Assembly: GCA_035506435.1 (NCBI GenBank) | Contig: DATJPK010000156.1 | Span: 1-19,145, forward strand | Direction: 5' to 3' | Length of the DNA: 19,145 nt | DNA from: JACTUA01 sp035506435 | GTDB taxonomy: Archaea > Halobacteriota > Methanomicrobia > Methanomicrobiales > JACTUA01 | Part shown: in pieces, positions 1 through 6,716 of the stretch | Numbering within the stretch: position 1 is the stretch's first letter | Layout of the letters: each line of letters opens with the position of its first letter | Position numbers and translations under genes: made by a program | Notes under the pieces: generated by a model | Told to the model about the DNA's origin: nothing | Database searches by the model: none | What the model saw: the letters and a program-made list of their open reading frames with translations, nothing else

Positions 1-1356
1 CTCGTCAGGGACATCACCCTGTCTGGCACGTACTATGACTCCCGGATGATCGGGGACCGGGTGTACGCCATCACGAACGAGAACGTCTACTCCGGGATGG
101 ATGAGATCCCGATGCCCGAGGTGAAGGACTCCCTCGGGACAACCGTCGAACCAAAGGTCTCCTACTTCGACCTCCCCTTCGGTTCCTACTCCTTCTCCAC
201 CATCGCGTCCTTCTCGATGAACGACGACCGGTCCCTCTCGGCCGGGTCCTTCCTCCTCGGGTACGCCTCCACTCTCTACGTCTCGCAGGACAACATCTAC
301 CTCGCCTTCCAGAGGCCGGTCGCCTACCCGGTCCGGGCTGTCCCGGTCGCCGGGACCGACGCCGCGGTGAGCCAGGTGAAGGCGCAGCCCGCCCAGCCAG
401 CCGAGGAGACGACCGACATCTACCGGTTTGCCATCGGGAACGGCGAGGCGCGATACGTGGGTGCCGGGGAGGTGACCGGGCACCTCCTGAACCAGTTCTC
501 GATGGACGAGTCCGGCGGGAACCTCAGGGTCGCCACGACGGTACAGGGGTACGGGACCAGCGGCTCGTACGAGTACAACAACGTCTTCGTGCTGGACCCG
601 GCCATGAAGACCATCGGGAGCCTGAAGTACATCGCGCCCGGCGAACAGATCTACTCGACCCGGTTCCTCGGCGAACGCCTCTACATGGTCACCTTCAAGC
701 GGATCGATCCCCTGTTCGTCATTGACCTCTCGGACCCGACGAGCCCCGGTATCCTCGGGAAGCTGAAGATACCCGGCTACTCGGACTACCTCCACCCCTA
801 TGACGCGACCCACATCATCGGGGTCGGGAAGGAGACCGAGGCGAACGGCTGGGGCGGGGTCTCCACGTCGGGCCTGAAGCTCGCCCTCTTCGACGTCTCG
901 GACGTGAACCACCCGGCCGAGGTCGACCATGTCGAGATCGGCGAGGCAGGGTCGGATTCCGAGGCTCTCCGGGACCACAAGGCCTTCCTCTTCTCGAAGG
1001 AGAAGAACCTGCTCGTCATCCCCGTGCGCGAGGTGGAGCACGTGCTCGTCGAAGGGAAGTATGCGTCCTACACCCAGAAGATCTGGCAGGGCGCCTATGC
1101 CTTCTCAGTCTCCCCGGGAGACGGGTTCACCCTCCGGGGCAAGGTCACCCACTCGAGTGACGATTCGTCGGGCTACTACTGGGGATCCCAGGACGCCGTG
1201 AAGCGGTCGCTCTATATCGGCGACGTCCTCTACACCCTCTCTTCGACCGAGATCGTCGCGACCGACCTCGGCACGATGTCCCCTCTCCGGGAAGTCCCCC
1301 TCCCCTTCGCCGGATACGGATACCAGTACGGTGTCCCCGGGATGATGGTGGAGTAG
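1..1356 (+). CDS. Secreted beta-propeller domain protein, 3' part (5' end outside window)
   Basis: The reading frame is open from the first base, so the gene starts upstream; an internal ATG at 46 is not the true start. The visible 451 residues carry blades typical of the archaeal/bacterial beta-propeller family Pfam Beta_propel (from memory). Examples are the DPLFVIDLSDP...LGKLKIPGYSDYLHPYD block and repeated LYIGDVLYTLSS-type strands. These proteins are usually exported and act at the cell surface, often as lipoproteins, but the signal peptide would lie outside the window. The tail ends in MMVE with no membrane anchor. A substrate or partner cannot be inferred. The next gene converges on it, with a hairpin between them. 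Confidence 0.8.
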   Translation, partial: LVRDITLSGTYYDSRMIGDRVYAITNENVYSGMDEIPMPEVKDSLGTTVEPKVSYFDLPFGSYSFSTIASFSMNDDRSLSAGSFLLGYASTLYVSQDNIYLAFQRPVAYPVRAVPVAGTDAAVSQVKAQPAQPAEETTDIYRFAIGNGEARYVGAGEVTGHLLNQFSMDESGGNLRVATTVQGYGTSGSYEYNNVFVLDPAMKTIGSLKYIAPGEQIYSTRFLGERLYMVTFKRIDPLFVIDLSDPTSPGILGKLKIPGYSDYLHPYDATHIIGVGKETEANGWGGVSTSGLKLALFDVSDVNHPAEVDHVEIGEAGSDSEALRDHKAFLFSKEKNLLVIPVREVEHVLVEGKYASYTQKIWQGAYAFSVSPGDGFTLRGKVTHSSDDSSGYYWGSQDAVKRSLYIGDVLYTLSSTEIVATDLGTMSPLREVPLPFAGYGYQYGVPGMMVE

Positions 1357-1416
1357 GGAAATCCATTTTTATAAAAGCCCCTTTTCCGCCGTCGGGTTCA
1401 CCCGGAGGGGATGGGT

Positions 1417-1445
1417 CCCGTTTCGGCAATCCCGTCGGAAACGGG
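1417..1445. terminator. Hairpin between convergent genes, possible bidirectional terminator
   Basis: A perfect 8-bp inverted repeat, CCCGTTTC / GAAACGGG, with a 13-nt loop sits in the 129-nt gap between the beta-propeller stop and the recombinase stop. No strong T-run follows it on the plus strand, so the terminator role is inferred mainly from position. Confidence 0.4.
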
Positions 1446-1485
1446 GGCTCCTCAGCGACCCCTTATCTGTATAGCAGCCGGCGGT

Positions 1486-2427
1486 TTATGACTCGTTGTG
1501 TCCGCCGGTATCCTTCTCATTCTCCGTCGAGAACGGGAAGTACTTCTCGTACACCTTCTTCCGCTCCTCCACGTCGGTGTGCAGGTAGATCTCGGTCGTC
1601 TTGATGGAGGAGTGGCCCAGGTTCTCCTGGACCACCTTCAGGTTCTTCGAGCGGCTGTAGAGCTCGCTCGCATAGCTGTGCCTGAGCTTGTGGGGGGTGA
1701 TTCCCGGCGGTGCATACTTCCTGAAGATGAACTGGACGGTCCTCGGGGAGATGGCCTTCCCCATCTGGCCGGGGAACAGGGGCCCCTCCTTCCGGTCGCC
1801 GATGAAGGCCCGGATCTCCTCCAGGGTCTCCCCGTCCATGAAAACAATGCGGATCTTGCCTCCCTTCCCCATCACCCGGATGGTATGAGCATCGAAGTCG
1901 ATGTCCCCCACCAGGATCCCCGAGAGCTCCGAGACCCGCACGCCCGTCGAGTAGATGGTCCGGACGACGAGCCGGTCCCGGAGATCCGGGATCTTCCCGA
2001 GGAGCTCAAGGACCTGGCTGTGCTTCATGTACACGAGTTCCTGCCCCTTCACCTTCGGCCGGTCCATGTCGGCGACGGGGTTTGCCTCCACCACCTTCTG
2101 GAGCTTCAGGAACTTGTAAAAGGACGAAAGCGTCGAGATGATGCGGTGGAGGGTGTGTGGATGGTACTTCCGGAGGGAGGCAAGGAAGGAGAGAAAGTCG
2201 GTAATCCAGGCGTTTGGCACCTCGACCTCTGTATCGATCCTCGCGGTGGCGAGGTCCTTCCACTGGTACGTAATCCGGTCAGGCCGATGGCGCCTGAGCC
2301 AGACGTACCGGGCGAACCGGTTCAGGATCTCGACATAGCTCTTCTGGGTCCTCTCCGAGTAATTCCGCATGTGGAGGTAGTACTGGTATTTAGGAATCTC
2401 CCGGGAGAAAAAATGACCCTTTTCCAT
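1486..2427 (-). CDS. XerA/XerD-like tyrosine recombinase
   Basis: A 313-residue site-specific DNA recombinase with the full set of catalytic residues: Arg164 in STGVRVSEL, Lys188 in GKGGK, His246 and Arg249 in HKLRH, His272 in LGHSS and nucleophile Tyr281 in TTEIYLH. The N-terminal 110 residues form a SAM-like core-binding domain (YSERTQKSYVEIL...). Length and architecture match archaeal Xer proteins that resolve chromosome dimers. No neighbouring phage or integron genes are seen, so a housekeeping XerA role is likely but unproven. The frame stays open upstream to 2892, but that part is arginine/serine-rich nonsense antisense to a decayed methyltransferase. The ATG at 2427 is preferred because the family similarity begins there and a TATA-like box lies about 25-30 nt upstream, implying a leaderless or nearly leaderless transcript. 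Confidence 0.9.
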   Translation of the reverse strand: MEKGHFFSREIPKYQYYLHMRNYSERTQKSYVEILNRFARYVWLRRHRPDRITYQWKDLATARIDTEVEVPNAWITDFLSFLASLRKYHPHTLHRIISTLSSFYKFLKLQKVVEANPVADMDRPKVKGQELVYMKHSQVLELLGKIPDLRDRLVVRTIYSTGVRVSELSGILVGDIDFDAHTIRVMGKGGKIRIVFMDGETLEEIRAFIGDRKEGPLFPGQMGKAISPRTVQFIFRKYAPPGITPHKLRHSYASELYSRSKNLKVVQENLGHSSIKTTEIYLHTDVEERKKVYEKYFPFSTENEKDTGGHNES

Positions 2428-2448
2428 GCGCAGATTTATGATTCGCCT

Positions 2449-2460
2449 GTTTAATAAAGG
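2449..2460 (-). promoter_or_regulatory. TATA-box promoter of the recombinase gene
   Basis: On the minus strand the sequence reads CCTTTATTAAAC, an archaeal TATA-like box preceded by an A-rich BRE-like stretch. It lies 20-30 nt before the ATG at 2427, so transcription should start at or very near the start codon. Confidence 0.5.
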
Positions 2461-2464
2461 TTTT

Positions 2465-2484
2465 CGTAGAATATCTATTCTGCG
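2465..2484. promoter_or_regulatory. 20-bp imperfect palindrome upstream of recombinase promoter
   Basis: CGTAGAATATCTATTCTGCG: arms AGAATA/TATTCT around a 2-nt centre, extended by a further outer CG/CG after one mismatch. It sits immediately upstream of the TATA/BRE region of the recombinase gene. This is a position where an operator or a recombinase binding site would act. No protein can be assigned. Confidence 0.4.
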
Positions 2485-2488
2485 TAAG

Positions 2489-3264
2489 TCAGGGACCCTT
2501 GCCAGGAGTGGATCCGGGAGCTCCAGCCACCCTGGCCAGGGCGCTCCGCTCCAAGGTCGTGACCACGAGGTTCCTCCCGATTGGGTCCGGGTACCCCTTC
2601 CTGTACTCCTCGGTCCCAATATCCTCAACAATGGTAAGATTGAACCGTTGGAGAAAGGTCTGCACCTCCCGGGGTTCAAGACCGAAGAACAGCTGGAGGC
2701 GGGCTTTCGTGGACACTGCGATCGGGATGCCGGACCGGCCCTCGATGACCTCTTTGAGGAGGTACGTAAAGACCACCAGGCTGCCCGGGGCGAACTTCCT
2801 GATGTCCGAGAGAATATGCGAAACCTCCTGACTTCGGGGAGGGATACCGGGCCGGGTCTTCCGAACGAAGATGACCTGCCTGTCCGGCGCAAACTATGCT
2901 GGCGAAGACTGGTTCCGGGGATACTTTCGCCATTCCAGGAAGAATGAATTCACCTTAGAAAAGATCCCGACGACCGTTTCCGAGCCACCAATTCTTGATT
3001 CCCTGGACCTCTTCAGGAGTCAATCTCAAAGAATTTCGCCCTTGCCGGTGCCTGAAGGGCACAGGTACCGGGGCCCGCACCGAGGGAGACTACCTGCCCG
3101 ATTCCCGGGCAGATGGCCTTCAAGAAGATGCCATCGAAATACTGAGTGCGACAGACTGACCTCTCGTGAGAGCAGGGAAAGACCGCCGGAACGGGTCGGA
3201 ATTGAGCATGGCCCTCATGCCGGTGGGAGCAGGTGCCCGGCAAAGGTTCGCTGAACAGGCGCAT
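2489..3264 (-). pseudogene. Decayed SAM-dependent methyltransferase (leucine carboxyl methyltransferase-like family)
   Basis: Two separated fragments in different frames read as one ancestral gene on the minus strand. The upstream fragment (about 3013-3264) contains RLFSEPLPG, then RTQYFDGIFLKAI and the SAM-binding motif VVSLGAGPGT followed by FFEID; it stops just after this. The downstream fragment (2489 to about 2893) reads ILSDIRKFAPGSLVVFTYLL, then LQLFFGLEPREVQTFLQRF and GYPDPIGRNLVVTTLERS, matching the C-terminal half of the same family. Between them (about 2890-3015) every frame is interrupted, and the 5' fragment also seems to change frame near RLFSEPL. The usual product is about 270-300 residues, which fits the combined span. 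It is almost certainly inactive. An annotated start would be arbitrary. Confidence 0.75.
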
Positions 3265-3438
3265 CCCGTCCCGAAGGGCCCGTCCATCCTCACAGCCGTG
3301 GGAATAACTTCAGTAGAGCCGGCGCGCTCCCCTGCCTGTGGATACCTGTCGTCTTTTCAATAAAACCGCTCTGCGCTTATGGCTGGTATATTCACGGCCC
3401 AAACCCCCCGTGTGCTCAAGTTCCAGGGCCCCCAAAAT

Positions 3439-3461
3439 GGTACCTGCCTTAGTGAGGTACC
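3439..3461. repeat. 7-bp inverted repeat (GGTACCT/AGGTACC)
   Basis: The arms GGTACCT (3439-3445) and AGGTACC (3455-3461) enclose a 9-nt loop and could form a hairpin. The second arm overlaps the left arm of a longer 12-bp inverted repeat. Confidence 0.45.
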
Positions 3462-3548
3462 GGAGAGATAACCGCTGAACGGTCTCGAAATTGCCAAAGG
3501 CGCCTGCACCACGGACCGTTTTCCTCCCCCATTTCCCTCTCCGGTACC
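3456..3548. repeat. 12-bp perfect inverted repeat bounding 69 nt
   Basis: GGTACCGGAGAG (3456-3467) is exactly inverted as CTCTCCGGTACC (3537-3548). The enclosed 69 nt contain no gene. It could be the stem of an RNA or the remains of a small mobile element; no flanking target duplication was recognised. Confidence 0.5.
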
Positions 3549-3632
3549 CCGTCATAAACCGTATGTTGCTATACATAAGGGGGGTTGATCGGGATGGTCC
3601 GGGAGGACCGGAGGAACGCCGGAAATGAAGGA

Positions 3633-3638
3633 TTTAAA
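3633..3638 (+). promoter_or_regulatory. TATA-like box of the M24 peptidase gene
   Basis: GATTTAAACG, about 50 nt before the ATG at 3689. This predicts a transcription start near 3660 and a leader of roughly 28 nt that contains the ribosome binding site GAGGGGTGAG. Confidence 0.4.
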
Positions 3639-3688
3639 CGGCAATACGCCGATTCTCACGAGAACGAGCAGATCGAGGGGTGAGAGGT

Positions 3689-4888
3689 ATGGATGCGAAG
3701 GTTCCGGCAGCCGAACTCGGGGGACGCCTTGCCCGGTTCCGGGCCCGGATGGACAGGGACCACCCCGGCTGGGATCTCGCCGCGATATTCGGCAGGGTCA
3801 ACCTCTATTACTTCACCGGCACGCTCCAGGACGGGCTCCTCATAATCCCCTCCGACGGTGAGCCCGTCTTCTGGGTCCGCCGGAGCCACGAGCGGGCCCT
3901 TACCGAGTCCTCTTTCCCCTCGATCCGGCCGATGTCAGGGTTCCGGGACGCCGCCCGGGAGACCGGCAGGGTCCCGGAGCAGGTCTACCTCGAGACCGAG
4001 CTCGTCCCGGTCGCCCTCCTCGAGCGGTTCAGGAAGCACTTCCCCGTGAAGGGGGTTTGTTCCCTCGACCGGCAGGTCATGGGGATACGGGCCGTGAAGA
4101 GCCCCTATGAGATCGACCTCATGAAACGGGCAGGGGAGATACACCGCCGGGTGCTCGAGGAGCGCGTGCCGGGCATGCTCGAGGAGGGCATAACGGAGGC
4201 GGCCCTCGCGAGCGGGCTCTACTCGGTCATGGTCGACGAAGGGCACCAGGGGATCGTCAGGTTCGGGGGCTTCAACACCGAGATCGAGGTGGGCCAGATC
4301 GGCTTTGGCACGAACTCGCTCTACCCTACCTGCTTCGACGGCCCGGGAGGGTGCGTCGGCCTCTGCCCTGCTGCGCCCGTGCTCGGGAGCCGGGAGCGGA
4401 GGCTCGCGAAGGGCGATCTCGTCTTCATCGACAATGCCTGCGGGGTCGACGGGTACCAGACCGACAAGACGATGACCTACGTGTTCGGGGGATCGCTCCC
4501 CGAAGATGTGACAGGGATCAACGAGCGGTGCGTCGAACTCCAGGACCGGATGGCCGGTATGCTCATGCCCGGGACCACCCCCTCCTCGATATATGCCGAG
4601 GTCATGGGCGGACTGGAGCCGGGCTTCCTCGCGAACTTCATGGGGTTCGGCAGCCGGCGGGCGGCCTTCCTCGGCCACGGCGTGGGTCTCGTCGTGGACG
4701 AGCCGCCGGTCATCGCCCCGGGCTTCGACGAACCGCTGGAGGAGGGAATGACCATCGCCCTTGAGCCCAAGAAAGGCATACCGGGTATCGGGATGGTCGG
4801 CATCGAGAACACCTTCCTCGTCACGGGGAGCGGCGGGCTCTCCCTCACCGGGTCAGGCCATGGGCTGATACCGGTTCCGAAAGGCTGA
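3689..4888 (+). CDS. M24-family metallopeptidase (Xaa-Pro peptidase-like)
   Basis: A 399-residue protein with an N-terminal creatinase/prolidase-like domain (about 1-130) and a C-terminal pita-bread domain (about 140-385). All five metal ligands of M24 peptidases are visible: Asp248 and Asp259 in FIDNACGVDGYQTDKT, His330 in FLGHGVGL, Glu359 in IALEPK and Glu373 in GIENT. It probably cleaves dipeptides or N-terminal residues before proline in the cytoplasm. M24 members outside the core peptidases can have other roles, so the substrate is inferred. An in-frame GTG at 3680 is possible, but the ATG at 3689 has a GGGGTGAG ribosome binding site about 6 nt upstream. The gene appears monocistronic and converges on the next gene. 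Confidence 0.85.
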   Translation: MDAKVPAAELGGRLARFRARMDRDHPGWDLAAIFGRVNLYYFTGTLQDGLLIIPSDGEPVFWVRRSHERALTESSFPSIRPMSGFRDAARETGRVPEQVYLETELVPVALLERFRKHFPVKGVCSLDRQVMGIRAVKSPYEIDLMKRAGEIHRRVLEERVPGMLEEGITEAALASGLYSVMVDEGHQGIVRFGGFNTEIEVGQIGFGTNSLYPTCFDGPGGCVGLCPAAPVLGSRERRLAKGDLVFIDNACGVDGYQTDKTMTYVFGGSLPEDVTGINERCVELQDRMAGMLMPGTTPSSIYAEVMGGLEPGFLANFMGFGSRRAAFLGHGVGLVVDEPPVIAPGFDEPLEEGMTIALEPKKGIPGIGMVGIENTFLVTGSGGLSLTGSGHGLIPVPKG

Positions 4889-4906
4889 TGGCAGAACAGC
4901 TGCGGG

Positions 4907-4924
4907 GTCCCACGACGATGGGAC
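4907..4924. terminator. Hairpin between convergent genes
   Basis: GTCCCA / TGGGAC, a perfect 6-bp stem with a 6-nt loop, in the 65-nt gap between the M24 gene stop and the stop of the convergent surface-protein gene. Termination is inferred from position only. Confidence 0.35.
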
Positions 4925-4953
4925 GGCCGGTCCGGTTCACCGGCGGGGACCCT

Positions 4954-5874
4954 TCACCGTTTCCGGGCGAGAAGGAGGAATACCCCGATTCCCGCGGCGA
5001 GGATTGCAAGCAGGGACGGGATTGGAGTATTTTCGGGGGTCGTGGCGGTTGGCGGCGACGTGGGTGGCCGCGTCGTGGTCCCGACCGGGGTCTCCCCGCC
5101 CGTGAGGGTGGTCGTGAGGGAGGTGGCGGTCGGGGATTCGGTCGTCGGGGCCGGTGGGGCGGCGAGCTGCATGGACACATTGTCGATATTGCCCTCGGCA
5201 ACCGTGTTCGGGTTCTCGAAATCACCGATGGTCGACATGTAGAGCCGGTCCATGTACCCGAGGTTCGAGACGCTCGACAGGGTGTAGCCCCAGAGAGAGC
5301 TCCCGTTCGAGAGGAAGGAAATCGCGATTCCCGCGGTCCGGTGTTCCTGGTCGTACCCGATGACCACGTGGTAGGGGATGCCGTCGGCGAACCGCACTGA
5401 CGGGCCGCCGTAGGACTGGCTGTACGAGGAGACCTCCCTCCTCTGGTTCTGCTGGTCGATGACCCGGAGCCACATGATGTCCCCGTACGGCCCGTTCTCG
5501 AACTCAGAGAAGATGGTGGTCCCCTGGTTGATATACATGTCCCGGTTCCCGAGGCCGAACCGGAACGAGGACTGGTACTCGGTCCTCAGGGGGAACAGGT
5601 CGTAGGATATTTCAAACGACCCGCTGTTATACGGGACCCGCTTGTACACGAAGGTATTGGTGGAATCCCTGAGTTCGTAGTGGAACATCCCCGTGACGTC
5701 GTCCCAGTGGTTCGTGTAGGGGTTGTTCGTCACCCAGTCGGGGTTCGACGAGAAGTCCGTGGAGTAGATGGTGGCCCCGGTATCAGCCCCGCGGGCCAGG
5801 CCCGCTCCCGATACGAGGACGAGGAACGCGAGAACGATGGGGCGGAGATGCCGCCGGGGTGATCCCTTGAGCAT
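4954..5874 (-). CDS. Surface-anchored protein with signal peptide, lectin/laminin-G-like domain and C-terminal membrane anchor
   Basis: A 306-residue exported protein. Residues 1-30 form a signal peptide: basic RRHLRP, a hydrophobic stretch, and a likely cleavage after ARGA. Residues about 35-235 form a beta-rich domain beginning TDFSSNPDWVTNNP...HWDDVTG, a pattern I associate with concanavalin/laminin-G-like domains of archaeal surface proteins. Residues about 236-283 are a Thr/Pro/Ser-rich stalk, probably O-glycosylated. Residues about 284-306 form one membrane span ending in the basic ARKR. The tripartite tail resembles archaeal C-terminal sorting/anchoring signals but lacks a PGF motif. 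The start is well supported by AGGAGGAGT 7 nt before the ATG. The ligand is unknown; cell-wall or adhesion roles are guesses. Confidence 0.75.
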   Translation of the reverse strand: MLKGSPRRHLRPIVLAFLVLVSGAGLARGADTGATIYSTDFSSNPDWVTNNPYTNHWDDVTGMFHYELRDSTNTFVYKRVPYNSGSFEISYDLFPLRTEYQSSFRFGLGNRDMYINQGTTIFSEFENGPYGDIMWLRVIDQQNQRREVSSYSQSYGGPSVRFADGIPYHVVIGYDQEHRTAGIAISFLSNGSSLWGYTLSSVSNLGYMDRLYMSTIGDFENPNTVAEGNIDNVSMQLAAPPAPTTESPTATSLTTTLTGGETPVGTTTRPPTSPPTATTPENTPIPSLLAILAAGIGVFLLLARKR

Positions 5875-5880
5875 GGATTG

Positions 5881-5889
5881 GACTCCTCC
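5881..5889 (-). promoter_or_regulatory. Strong ribosome binding site of the surface-protein gene
   Basis: On the minus strand GGAGGAGTC lies about 6-7 nt before the ATG at 5874 and fixes that start. Confidence 0.6.
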
Positions 5890-5922
5890 TGGCCCCTGGG
5901 GGGCGGGATGCCTGATCCAGTA

Positions 5923-5963
5923 CAGGTGTACCTGCTCATTTATATGTTTACTACCTGATCAGG
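5923..5963 (-). promoter_or_regulatory. Promoter of the surface-protein gene flanked by two palindromes
   Basis: The minus strand carries the TATA-like box CATATAAATG (5937-5946), which predicts a start near 5915 and a leader of about 40 nt. On its downstream side lies the inverted repeat CAGGTGTACCTG (5923-5934), with arms CAGGT/ACCTG. On its upstream side lies the perfect palindrome CCTGATCAGG (5954-5963). Palindromes bracketing a TATA box suggest regulator binding sites. Confidence 0.45.
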
Positions 5964-6032
5964 GAGGCCGGCCACCCCCTTTCCGGGGGGGCCATAAACC
6001 GCGGGATGCTCTATGGAAGCCCGACCGCGGGA

Positions 6033-6040
6033 TTCATTAA
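6033..6040 (+). promoter_or_regulatory. TATA-like box of the DUF5806-glmM unit
   Basis: TTCATTAA lies about 27 nt before the ATG at 6066. No ribosome binding site precedes that ATG, so a leaderless transcript is likely. Confidence 0.4.
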
Positions 6041-6065
6041 GGGCACCCGTTTACAAGTACAGTGC

Positions 6066-6713
6066 ATGCCTGGAGAAGAGGCCGGGCCCGACGCGCAGGC
6101 GGATGCCCAGAAATACCGGAAATTCAAGAAGGTGGACGGCGCGACCTATGACAAGGTGAACGCCTTCCTGCGGAAGCGGACGTATGTCACCGCCCGGGAA
6201 TGGGCCATCGCCCGGCTCTGCGCCGACTTCAAGACCACGGGTGGCTCGGAGATGACCTTCATCGGCGAGCACCTTCCCGAGCTCGTCCCGTTCATGACCG
6301 ATACCTACACCCCCCAGGCCGTCAACCAGGCGCGGAGCGCGTTCAAGCGGAAGGTGAAGAAGGCGGGGGCCACCTTCTTCTACGGGGCGATGTGCGGCTT
6401 CTTCACCGCCGAGGAGCTGGACGACATCCTCTTCGAGGCAAGCGAGGTGGCGAAGTTCCTCCTCGAAGTCGAGGGTACGAGCCTGGACATCGACGAGGAG
6501 ATCTCGGTGGAGGACCGGATCACCCACGTGATGAGGAACGTCGCGGAGTCGGCGGCGCGGGTTCTCAGGGCGAGAGAAGCGGGGGAAGAGGTACCCGAGG
6601 GCAGCCCGGAGCCGGCCAAACCTCCGGAGGAGCCCATGGAAGTGCCCGGAGAGGCGGCGGGCCGCCAGGATGATGGCCAACCCGGGGACCCCGGGACCGA
6701 TACGGGAGCGTGA
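6066..6713 (+). CDS. DUF5806 family protein
   Basis: A 215-residue cytoplasmic protein of unknown function. The core (about residues 15-165) contains YRKFKKVDGATYDKV, then RKRTYVTAREWAIARLCADF, FMTDTYTPQAVNQA and GAMCGFFTAEELDDI. I recognise these from the euryarchaeal DUF5806 family, which is also conserved in haloarchaea. The blocks are mostly alpha-helical with no catalytic motif visible; YVTAREWAIARLC is helix-turn-helix-like in tone but not diagnostic. The last 45 residues are a Glu/Pro/Gly-rich, probably disordered tail. The ATG at 6066 is chosen because similarity begins shortly after it and a TATA-like box lies 27 nt upstream; an in-frame ATG at 6006 lies before that box. The gene ends 3 nt before glmM, so the two are probably co-transcribed. 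Confidence 0.8.
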   Translation: MPGEEAGPDAQADAQKYRKFKKVDGATYDKVNAFLRKRTYVTAREWAIARLCADFKTTGGSEMTFIGEHLPELVPFMTDTYTPQAVNQARSAFKRKVKKAGATFFYGAMCGFFTAEELDDILFEASEVAKFLLEVEGTSLDIDEEISVEDRITHVMRNVAESAARVLRAREAGEEVPEGSPEPAKPPEEPMEVPGEAAGRQDDGQPGDPGTDTGA

Positions 6714-6716
6714 AGC

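Larger units (their letters stand above)
3265..3688. other. Poorly coding intergenic stretch with inverted repeats
   Basis: This region of about 420 nt between the methyltransferase remnant and the M24 peptidase gene has a less GC-biased composition than its neighbours. An 88-codon open frame on the minus strand (3310-3576) has no ribosome binding site, mixed codon use and no family I recognise; it may be a remnant or chance. The 5' end of the decayed methyltransferase may reach into the first 60 nt. Inverted repeats at 3439-3461 and 3456-3548 are listed separately. Confidence 0.5.

Noticed and set aside
2428..2892. N-terminal extension of the recombinase to 468 residues
   Set aside because: The extension is Arg/Ser/Pro-rich, unlike any Xer protein, overlaps the methyltransferase remnant in another frame, and lies upstream of the TATA box.
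3094..3112. Hairpin CTGCCCG/CGGGCAG as a terminator
   Set aside because: It lies inside the decayed methyltransferase coding region with no T-run, so chance in GC-rich DNA is more likely.
3310..3576. 88-codon open frame on the minus strand
   Set aside because: No ribosome binding site, codon use unlike the neighbours and no recognised family; kept only as part of the intergenic description.
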